Shown here: positions 25,282-32,895 of the stretch, piece after piece
How the letters are laid out: each line of letters opens with the position of its first letter
How positions within the stretch are numbered: the first letter of the stretch is position 1
Source: Lactovum miscens
Lineage (GTDB): Bacteria > Bacillota > Bacilli > Lactobacillales > Streptococcaceae
Assembly (NCBI RefSeq): GCF_014202895.1
Contig: NZ_JACHHV010000018.1
Coordinates: 1-34,375 of the forward strand
Length of the DNA stretch: 34,375 nt
Direction of reading: 5' to 3'
Program-made: the position numbers and the translations under genes
Notes under the pieces: generated by a model
What the model saw: only the letters and a program-made list of their open reading frames with translations
Databases searched by the model: none
Told to the model about the DNA's origin: nothing

Positions 25282-25784
25282 TCAAAACAAGGGTAAAAGT
25301 ATGATAAAAATTATCCATAAAATTGCTAATACAAATATGATAAACAAAATTACTGTTCGTTTATCTCGTACATAACCGATAATAAGTTTGTAGAAATAAA
25401 AATATGATCATTTTTTTCTATAGCTATCGCAGTAACTTTCTATGTATTCATGTAACCATTGCGTTTTTTCCAAAACAAAGTTCTCCAAATTATCAACATA
25501 TTTATTTAGTTCAAAAGAGGGCGGAAATACCAATGAAAGGTATAACAATCCCGTATTGCCATACCAATCCCCAATGGACAATTTAACGGCTCTTGATATC
25601 GTAGATAGCAATAATAGGTTGAATAGCCTTTTTCGTAATAATATATACTCTTAATTTTATCCTTAGCCTTCAAAAATTCAGAATAATAACATAGCAAGCA
25701 AGAATCAATTACTGATACTAAATTATTTTCAGCTTTTTGAAAATACCGCTCTATAACCCTATTCATATTATCATCATTTATCAT
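25282..25784 (-). pseudogene. Frameshifted and stop-interrupted gene, putative membrane-anchored protein
   Basis: Three pieces on the minus strand fit one ancestral chain of about 165 residues. The first starts at an ATG (25784, MINDDNMNRVIERYFQ) with GAGG upstream and runs to about 25595. A frameshift then leads into SIGDWYGNTGLLYLSLVF to YIESYCDSYRKK and a TGA at about 25408. In the same frame after that TGA, a stretch with a long hydrophobic helix (KRTVILFIIFVLAILWIIFI) runs to a stop at 25282-25284. The last part suggests a C-terminal membrane anchor. No family is recognised. It adjoins the IS30 copy. Confidence 0.5.
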
Positions 25785-25907
25785 ATTAAAATGCCTCAAA
25801 AATTCTCTTACTCTAATTAAAAAGATTCGGCTCAATCTTATGACTACAACCGAATCCTACCAAATTGAGATAGAAATTAAAAATATTTATTTTCTTTTTT
25901 CTTTGAC

Positions 25908-26951
25908 GGCAAATTGCAAATTTAATTTAGCCACCCCGATACATCTGAAGTGGTGTCTGATACTTGAACATTTTTCTTGGATATTGATTCATCCAAGTCT
26001 CAATTTTAGCAACTGCTGAAGCTGTTGTTTGTTTTGTTCCTTTGGGTAAGAAACGTCTGATCATGCGGTTATGATTCTCATTGCTTCCACGCTCAAAGCT
26101 CGCATAAGCATGGCAATAGTACACAGGACAAGGCACTACTTCATGAAGGCGGGCAAATTCGCGACCATTATCTGAAGTAAGGGATTTGAACTGAACCTCC
26201 TCTTGGAGTGTTAAAAGAGCCCTATTGACTGACGCTGAAGTCTTGTCAGGAATCAGACGAATGATTTCAAAGCGTGTTTGGCGCTCTGTGAGCGTCAAAA
26301 GGCAGTCATTTTTTTCTTTGGTCAACAGCACCGTATCGATTTCCCAATGGCCAAATGCTTCACGTTGGTTAATTTCCTCTGGACCGTTGGTCAATGGACA
26401 AGCCATACGGACGCTTGGGGTGTATTTTTCGAAGCTTCTTAGCCTTCTTATAATGAGGATAAAGCAAGTGATGGGTTTTCACATCCAGCCAGCCTTTGTC
26501 TACCCAGTGATAGAGTGTTCGAAGGCAAACACCTGTCAGTTCTTGGAGAATCACTTCTAATGATTTCTTATCTCTGACACCTGTCGTTGAGGGCCGACGT
26601 GAGCTTCGAAGGACGACCACAGTGACTCATATTGTCTCTGTAGCAGTCTTGTGCGTGAGACGCAGAGTATTTTGTCTTGGTCTTCAGTTGAACCTGTCCC
26701 CGCTTGAGTTCATGATGAATTGTCTGAGGGGCTTTATTTAAGCGCTGAGCGATCTGACGATTACTTAGCTTCTCCTTGTTGTGCCAACGTTCAATCAACT
26801 GACGTTCTGTATAAGTAAGTTCCTTGCCTTTTGTGTTAAAATAACCGTGCATCTGAATTCCTTTTCTACTTGTCTTCTTGCAAATTCAAGTATAAGAAAT
26901 TCAGGTGTTTTTTTCTTGCTTCAGGTGGCTAAACTAATTTTACAATTTGCC
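25908..26951 (-). mobile_element. IS30-family insertion sequence, full length but frameshifted
   Basis: The element is about 1044 bases, with imperfect 28-bp terminal inverted repeats starting GGCAAATTG[T/C]AAA and ending TTTAGCCACC. One transposase region lies inside. No target duplication is evident at the ends (GAC on one side, ATT on the other), which fits an old or rearranged insertion. The same element type leaves traces at 1-93, 10150-10316 and 12381-13284. Confidence 0.88.
25927..26852 (-). pseudogene. IS30-family transposase, two frameshifts
   Basis: The transposase is split over three frames: 26852 to about 26585 (helix-turn-helix, SNRQIAQRLNKAPQTIHHEL), about 26585 to 26395 (LQELTGVCLRTLYHWVDKGW) and about 26395 to 25927 (the DDE core). 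The catalytic residues are visible in GHWEIDTVL, SDNGREF and GSNENHNRMIRRFLPKGT. Joining the three gives a normal transposase of about 308 residues. Neither junction has a slippery run, so I read these as inactivating indels or base-calling errors rather than programmed frameshifting. Confidence 0.85.
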
Positions 26952-26960
26952 ATTTTTTAA

Positions 26961-27197
26961 TTATGTTGCCTCTACAATGATATCAAAGCAGATGCTCATT
27001 CCTACTTCTTCATTGATGCGGACTGATTTTACTTCCATATCATAAAGTGTGCGCTCAAAGTCTTTCCGAGAGTCAACATCATCTTGGGATGCCTTGAATA
27101 GTTCATTGTAAAATTGTTGGCTGATATATTTTGTAAACGATTGTGTTTTTTTTATGAACTTCTTCTTATTTATATCTATTTTGAGAGTTTTTTCCAT
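26961..27197 (-). CDS. Hypothetical protein, 78 residues
   Basis: The product is a small lysine-rich protein starting MEKTLKIDINKKKFIKKTQS and ending FDIIVEAT. There is no membrane segment, signal peptide or recognised motif. It sits 9 bases from the end of the IS30 copy and 133 bases downstream of the MFS gene, on the same strand. No clear ribosome-binding site precedes the ATG. It could be a real small gene, or the surviving part of one cut by the insertion. The function cannot be stated. Confidence 0.4.
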   Translation of the reverse strand: MEKTLKIDINKKKFIKKTQSFTKYISQQFYNELFKASQDDVDSRKDFERTLYDMEVKSVRINEEVGMSICFDIIVEAT

Positions 27198-27330
27198 GCT
27201 AAGTGTAATTTGTGACTAAGAACCTTTTATTTTCTCAATTTGCTTTCAACTATCCAATGCCACTTTTTGTCCTTTAATTTTTATTTAAAGTACGCGTTTC
27301 TTTTTCATACTCCTCATTCTACATTTAGTT

Positions 27331-28536
27331 TTATTTTTGCATACGAAATAAAAGATCAAAAACAAACGATATTGTCGTTACCCCTAAGCCAATAATGAGA
27401 AAATTATACTCAAAATTTGACTTTAAGATATACGTAAAAGCCATTGTTCCAATGGGCATGAAAAGAATTGCTACCGTAAAAATAATACCAAAAATTCGCC
27501 CTAGAAATTCATTGTCAACATCTCTTTGAACAAAAGAGAAAAACTGTATATTAAAGATTGTGAGAAACAAATTAAAGAGAACAGGAGATAGTGCTAAAAT
27601 AATTAGATTGCAAGAAACTTGATAAAGAAGTGGAGCAAAAGCAAGTAATAAACCTGAAAGTCCCAAAAATATCATCAACTTATTTATAGATAATTTTTTG
27701 TTAATTTTTCCACTCAAGAACGCCCCTATAAGTCCTCCAATCGCTTCTGCAGCTAAGAAAGTGCCATAAACTCCTCCTGTTACCCGTGGGAACATTTGAT
27801 TACCAAATGGAAGCAATAAATTATAGGCTGCGAGAAAGAAATTTACTAACGCTGAAAGTACAATCAAAATAAAAATTTTCTTTTGTCTAAACATATACTG
27901 AAATCCGTTACCGAGATCTTGAAAAATCACACGCAAAGAAAACTTTTCTTTTTTCCTAATTTCTTCAACGATAGGAGAAACCAGAAAAATAATTAAGCTG
28001 GAGATAATGAAAGATACTCCATCCAATATTAAGGCACCATGAATGCCAATCAACCGGTAGATTCCAACAGCTACTACTGGCACCACAATCTTTACAATAG
28101 TGCTTGAAGTTTGGAGATAGGAATTGATTTGAGTGATCGTATCTTTTTCCACGATTTCCTTAGTAAAGGCTTTGTAGGCTGGACCTGCAAATGAAGATAA
28201 AAAGGCTAAGAAAACATTCGCAATAATGATTGCATAAATAAGCCAAGCTTCCACATTTATAATGGAAAGAATGATGCATGCCAATCCACTCAGAAAATCC
28301 GTCAAAATAATAATTCTTTTTCTCTGAAATCGGTCTGCAATAACGCCTCCAAACAAATTGAAAATAATTCCCATTAAGTTTTCAAGTGTTTGATAAATTC
28401 CAACCAATGCTAATGAATTGAGATTTAATCCTGCAAGAAAAGTGTTATTCGCGTAATCAAATAATATATCTCCGATTTTTGAAATAGTACTACTTGAAAC
28501 TAAAAATATTGAGTTTCTTTTTTCTATTCTTTTCAT
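27331..28536 (-). CDS. MFS transporter, probable drug/metabolite exporter
   Basis: The 401-residue product has about 12 hydrophobic helices, beginning IGDILFDYANNTFLAGLNLNSL. The loop after the second helix carries the MFS motif variant GGVIADRFQRKRIIILTD. The overall pattern resembles macrolide and peptide-type efflux MFS proteins of Gram-positives. It starts 26 bases after the histidine phosphatase gene with no clear ribosome-binding site, so it is probably translated from the same operon message. As the last gene of the NRPS operon it is the likely exporter, and perhaps immunity factor, for the product. That role is inferred from position. Confidence 0.85.
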   Translation of the reverse strand: MKRIEKRNSIFLVSSSTISKIGDILFDYANNTFLAGLNLNSLALVGIYQTLENLMGIIFNLFGGVIADRFQRKRIIILTDFLSGLACIILSIINVEAWLIYAIIIANVFLAFLSSFAGPAYKAFTKEIVEKDTITQINSYLQTSSTIVKIVVPVVAVGIYRLIGIHGALILDGVSFIISSLIIFLVSPIVEEIRKKEKFSLRVIFQDLGNGFQYMFRQKKIFILIVLSALVNFFLAAYNLLLPFGNQMFPRVTGGVYGTFLAAEAIGGLIGAFLSGKINKKLSINKLMIFLGLSGLLLAFAPLLYQVSCNLIILALSPVLFNLFLTIFNIQFFSFVQRDVDNEFLGRIFGIIFTVAILFMPIGTMAFTYILKSNFEYNFLIIGLGVTTISFVFDLLFRMQK

Positions 28537-28562
28537 TTATATAACTGTACGCTTTTTCTATC

Positions 28563-29132
28563 TTATTCATCCAGTAACACACTATTTACGCTAACCACCG
28601 TTCCTTTTGCTGTCCTAACATTATAAACTCTTTTATGATTCATTTTTGAATCATCTAAATCATATTTATAATTAATCAAAGATAGTAACATATTAATAAC
28701 AAGTGAGTGTGTCACTATTACAATTGTTTTATTTTCTAAGCTTGAATCTTGAACTAAATCATTCCAAAAATTTTTTATTCTATCTCGTAATTGATTATCA
28801 TTTTCAAATCCACAAATCCTTTGACTCAAAACTTTATCTCTTACCTCTTCAAATAAGAAACCCGTTAGTTCTCCAAAATCTCGTTCACTTAATCTCGAAT
28901 CGTAAACAACACTAGTTTTTAGCTTTCTAGCAATAATTTCAGCTGTCTGCGCTGCCCTCTTTAATGGACTGGAAACGATTGAAGCTTTTGTTAAATTTTT
29001 ATATTTGAAAAAAACGGCCAAGTTATTACTTGTTGTTATTCCCATACTATTCAAGGAATTCTCTGTTTTTCCTTGAAGACGTTTTATTGAACTCCAATTT
29101 GTTTCTCCATGTCGACAAATAAATATATTCAT
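28563..29132 (-). CDS. Histidine phosphatase superfamily protein (phosphoglycerate-mutase-like)
   Basis: This is a two-histidine phosphatase of about 189 residues. Motifs are IFICRHGETNW (phospho-acceptor His), SSPLKRAAQTAEII (Arg pocket), SERDFGELTG (acid/base Glu) and VIVTHSLVINMLL (second His). Substrates in this family range from phosphosugars to nucleotides and phosphorylated intermediates. The frame extends to an ATG at 29171; AGGAGG lies 20 bases before it, too far for normal use. The family consensus start MNIFICRHGE is at 29132, which I chose. Within the NRPS operon it may remove a phosphate from an intermediate or from the exported product. Confidence 0.87.
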   Translation of the reverse strand: MNIFICRHGETNWSSIKRLQGKTENSLNSMGITTSNNLAVFFKYKNLTKASIVSSPLKRAAQTAEIIARKLKTSVVYDSRLSERDFGELTGFLFEEVRDKVLSQRICGFENDNQLRDRIKNFWNDLVQDSSLENKTIVIVTHSLVINMLLSLINYKYDLDDSKMNHKRVYNVRTAKGTVVSVNSVLLDE

Positions 29133-29237
29133 AAGTACAACTAAATCAGCGTGCCCCTTCCTTATATACATTCAATCTAATATTCCCTTAACCTCCTCTA
29201 AAACTAACTCATAACTCAGGTAAGGCAACCTCTTAGC

Positions 29238-29954
29238 TTAATCAGATTCCCATTTTAAAAGCCTATCATTAAATGTCGACAGAAGTAAATCTTCCTCCAA
29301 GTATCCTTCGTTTGAAACTTTTTCAACGATACTCGCCATTACTGATGCACACCCTAACGTTGCCTTCTTTGAAAATTCACAAATTTTTGAGACATGAGCA
29401 TTAATTATACTCATTTCTAATGACGATAAAAATTCTTTATCTTTTTTCTTATACAGTATTTCTCCATGTATTCCTAAAACCACCTCGTTTGCATTAAATA
29501 ATAAATTATATCTATAAGTATCCAACATGGTCCCTATACCATATAGATTCTTGTATCTACCAGTTTCGGAGTAGAATTCATCCAATATTTTCTCCGTAGG
29601 ATTAGTGACTAAAATAATTCGTCCATCGTAAGTTTCAGAAACATATAGCAAAATATTATCTAATGATTTTTTCACAATTGGATAGTTAATGTTGAACATT
29701 TCGCTTCTAATATTAAAATTATGACTATCGGGATGGGCGGAGGTAATGAATATAATAAAAGATTGATTAATTAATTCCCAATTATTAACCTGAAGTCTGT
29801 TAATATCATGTTTTCGAATATAAAACATTTCTATCAATTCAGAGATATCCTCTTTACTAGTTATTATATTAAAAACAATCTGCTCCTTGTCCGCTAACAA
29901 CAGTATGGTTTTTTCTGCCACATCCCCTAAACCGACAATTGTCACTATACTCAT
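29238..29954 (-). CDS. Lactate/malate-dehydrogenase-like 2-hydroxyacid dehydrogenase, shortened
   Basis: The product is 238 residues against the usual 305-330. An N-terminal Rossmann fold has TIVGLGDVAEKTILLL, and RIILVTNPTEKI is the typical nicotinamide-side strand. Catalytic positions appear kept: Arg83 (NIRSEMFNIN), Asp145 and Arg148 (GTMLDTYRYN), His163 (GIHGE). The specificity loop before Arg83 (SAHPDSHNF) has neither the Gln of lactate nor the Arg of malate dehydrogenases. The C-terminal part beyond ASIVEKV lacks the last strands and helix. AAGGAA precedes the ATG, 16 bases after the NRPS stop. It may reduce a 2-oxo acid or oxidise a 2-hydroxy acid for the NRPS product; the substrate is unknown. 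Confidence 0.75.
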   Translation of the reverse strand: MSIVTIVGLGDVAEKTILLLADKEQIVFNIITSKEDISELIEMFYIRKHDINRLQVNNWELINQSFIIFITSAHPDSHNFNIRSEMFNINYPIVKKSLDNILLYVSETYDGRIILVTNPTEKILDEFYSETGRYKNLYGIGTMLDTYRYNLLFNANEVVLGIHGEILYKKKDKEFLSSLEMSIINAHVSKICEFSKKATLGCASVMASIVEKVSNEGYLEEDLLLSTFNDRLLKWESD

Positions 29955-29970
29955 AAAAAGTCTTTCCTTC

Positions 29971-32895
29971 TTATATTAAATTCTCAAAATAATCTCTTAC
30001 GATAATTCCCTCTGTTTTTTCCTGAAAAACTAAATCAAAATTATATGGGATAAGTCTGTTATTAAACATTATTTGATATAATTTTGATTTATGAGTAAAC
30101 ACTATAATATATTTCTTATTAAAGTTTGCCTCTCTAAGTTCTCGTATAGTGTCATTTACACTTTTTATCTCTCCAATATAATTTACAGAAATGCCTAAAG
30201 CGTCCCATTTGTTCTTTGCTTCACCATATTTTCCATAAAACTCGGGATAACCTTCAAAAATTTTATCACGAATATTCAATCCCTCCTGATATTTTTTTAT
30301 CGTTTTATCTACACTATAATCAAAATCCAAAAATGATTGATTTAAATTAATCTGAAATGGGATAGTAGAGTGCATGTCGCCTATTAAATCCGCCCCATCA
30401 AACTCATAAAATTCTCTTATATTAGTTATCATTGACCCTGTCAATTTCTGCAAAGAGCCATCAATACTAAAAATATATTGTGCAAATTTGTATATTGCTT
30501 CATTAATAACATCTACCACTTTTTTTGAAACCAATTCAGATTCCATTACAAGAACCCTATCATCTTCTATCTCTCTTAAAGATGGTAAAGAACAAGTAGT
30601 TTCTGGAATTAGTTTCATAAGCTCATCAATTGAAATTTTCTCATTTTCTGCCTTTATAAGGTGAATAAATCTTTCATATGGTTCTGATAATAGCTTGATA
30701 TTATTATTATCTAAAAAACTAGTAAATATTTTAGACAATTTAAATAAACTACTCTTATCAATTATATAATGCGAGAAGTATGCAGTTATCTTTTTTTGAA
30801 ATGGGCACGCAATTACAAGAAATTGAAGTGCATTTCTTCTGCCATAAAGTATCTTTTTAATTGTTTTCTCATTTATAATCGAATTTGTTGCGTAAATAAC
30901 AGGAATAAATCTATCTTTTTTAACCTTTTTAAAATACAGACCACTTTCCTCTTGAATGAGTATCATCCTTAATACATCAATTTTTTTGGCTAACAATACT
31001 AAATTATGCTCTATCTTTTTTAACCCATCATAACTGAAGTCACTATAATTAGCGTTAAAAGACAAAATAGAGGCTGGTTTCGAATCATAGTGTTTCTGCA
31101 TATATAGCGTTGGTATTAACCTATTTTCTAGATCCTCTTGTCGAAAATAATTGTGAACCATAAACTCTAAATTAGTACTCTCAAATGTATCGATATCAGA
31201 ATATTCTTTAGAGAGATAGGGATTTTTTTCCAAAGTCTTTAATTTTTCGTCAACCAATGTAATAACTTGATAAAACTTTGATAGGCTTGGAATAAAATCA
31301 TCATCAATTTTTATTTTGAATCTGTCTTCTACTTCCACAAAAAATCTGACAGTATCTAATGAATCCATCTCTTCATATGAAGCAATCTCTAATTCTCTCA
31401 AAATTAATTCCAACTCTTTTTCCACAAAACTTTTTTCAGAAAGAGTGGTGTGAGGGTAATATTTTTGTATCATTTGTTTCACATCAAATTTCCTATTTTG
31501 ATTTACAATAAATTCTGAAACCTCAATCAATATAGGATTAATATATTGAGGGATAGACTCTTTTAACTGGGCTTTTAAACCTTCCGTAGGATTTTTGATT
31601 TGATAAAAAACATAGATTCTCTTTCCTTCATAAACACACTTACAACTTTTTATTGTTTTAAAATTTAAAACACAATTTTCAATTTCTCCGAGCTCAACCC
31701 TTATACCATTAACTTGTACTTGATTATCCCTCCTTGTTTCAAAAACAAGATTTCCTTTTACGTCATAGTGGACAAAATCTCCCGTTCTGTAATATATTTC
31801 TGAATCTATCTGAACGAATTTTTCCCTAGATAAATCTGGTTGAAGCAAATATCCCTTAGTTACTCCACTACCACCAATATAAAGTTCCCCTTTTCCTTGT
31901 CCTTTTTTATTATCATCAAGGACTTTAATCTTACACCCATTAAATCCTCTACCAATTGGAATTTCAGTAAGCTCTTTCCCTGTTATTTGATAATATGTAG
32001 CATAAATAGTTGTCTCACTCGGGCCATATAAATTAAGTATCTGAGTTCCTTGCTTTAAAATTCCAGAAAGTTTATGAGCTAAACCAATTCCAAAATTCTC
32101 TCCAGCAAGACATAAATATTTTAACCTCTTGAATTTATCTTCGGATGAGATGTCCACTAATAGTTCAGCGTATGTCGGAGATAGTGACATATGAGTAATA
32201 CCATACGCTTCTATATATTCCAATGTAGATTTCATTTTTTCTACATTTTTTAATTTATGTGAAAAGCAATAGAGCCTTCCTCCTTTAAAAATTGGTGAAA
32301 ATAGCTCTGTTAACGAAACATCAAAAGTATAAGGAGTTGTAAATAAAAATTTTGATTGACTATTAAAATTCACAACAGAGTAGAACTCTTCTAATATCCA
32401 AGAAATATTTTGTTGTGTTAGAAACACTTTCTTAGGAGTCCCAGTGCTTCCAGATGTACTGATAATATACGCAATTTCTGATTCTTTGGCTATAAAGGGC
32501 TTCTTTATGGCATAATCTTGAAAAGCATTAGGAAGAACCAAAATTTTTGATTTTAGCCCTATTTCTCCATCTGTTGAAATTTGTTCATCTAATACAACTA
32601 AATCATATTCTACATCCTCAATTCTCAAAATAGATTGTTCAAATACAAGTGATGTTGTTAGCGGAAGAGGAACTTTCCCTAGTTTCATTATCCCGATAAT
32701 TATTGGTAAAACATAAAAGTCATTTTTTATGTATAGTGGAACAATATCTTCCTGAGATAATTCTGAAATATATTCTGCTACTTTATCTGAATACTGGTCT
32801 AACTGTTTAAATGTAAATGATACTTCCGGTGAAACGATACATATTTCATCAGGATTTTTCACCACTCTCTGACGTAGATGTTCCAATATTTTCAT
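29971..32895 (-). CDS. Single-module non-ribosomal peptide synthetase, A-PCP-C
   Basis: The 974 residues form three domains. Residues 1-480 are an adenylation domain: A3 ISTSGSTGTPKK (145-156), A4 TFDVSLTELF (190-199), A5 NLYGPSETT (288-296), A7 YYRTGDF (368-374), A10 NRKFD (467-471). Residues 485-555 are a carrier domain with Ser512 in MDSLDTVRFF. Residues 575-974 are a condensation-type domain whose HHxxxDG motif reads SHYIIDK (708-714), so the catalytic second His and the Asp remain but the first His and Gly are lost. There is no thioesterase, reductase or second carrier. Asp192 implies an alpha-amino acid substrate. AGGAG precedes the ATG, and the upstream gene overlaps it by 47 bases. 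Confidence 0.9.
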   Translation of the reverse strand: MKILEHLRQRVVKNPDEICIVSPEVSFTFKQLDQYSDKVAEYISELSQEDIVPLYIKNDFYVLPIIIGIMKLGKVPLPLTTSLVFEQSILRIEDVEYDLVVLDEQISTDGEIGLKSKILVLPNAFQDYAIKKPFIAKESEIAYIISTSGSTGTPKKVFLTQQNISWILEEFYSVVNFNSQSKFLFTTPYTFDVSLTELFSPIFKGGRLYCFSHKLKNVEKMKSTLEYIEAYGITHMSLSPTYAELLVDISSEDKFKRLKYLCLAGENFGIGLAHKLSGILKQGTQILNLYGPSETTIYATYYQITGKELTEIPIGRGFNGCKIKVLDDNKKGQGKGELYIGGSGVTKGYLLQPDLSREKFVQIDSEIYYRTGDFVHYDVKGNLVFETRRDNQVQVNGIRVELGEIENCVLNFKTIKSCKCVYEGKRIYVFYQIKNPTEGLKAQLKESIPQYINPILIEVSEFIVNQNRKFDVKQMIQKYYPHTTLSEKSFVEKELELILRELEIASYEEMDSLDTVRFFVEVEDRFKIKIDDDFIPSLSKFYQVITLVDEKLKTLEKNPYLSKEYSDIDTFESTNLEFMVHNYFRQEDLENRLIPTLYMQKHYDSKPASILSFNANYSDFSYDGLKKIEHNLVLLAKKIDVLRMILIQEESGLYFKKVKKDRFIPVIYATNSIINEKTIKKILYGRRNALQFLVIACPFQKKITAYFSHYIIDKSSLFKLSKIFTSFLDNNNIKLLSEPYERFIHLIKAENEKISIDELMKLIPETTCSLPSLREIEDDRVLVMESELVSKKVVDVINEAIYKFAQYIFSIDGSLQKLTGSMITNIREFYEFDGADLIGDMHSTIPFQINLNQSFLDFDYSVDKTIKKYQEGLNIRDKIFEGYPEFYGKYGEAKNKWDALGISVNYIGEIKSVNDTIRELREANFNKKYIIVFTHKSKLYQIMFNNRLIPYNFDLVFQEKTEGIIVRDYFENLI

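Noticed and set aside
25927-26852. Programmed ribosomal frameshifting in the IS30 transposase
   Set aside because: IS30 transposases are normally a single frame, there are two shifts, and neither junction has a slippery run. Decay or base-call error is simpler.
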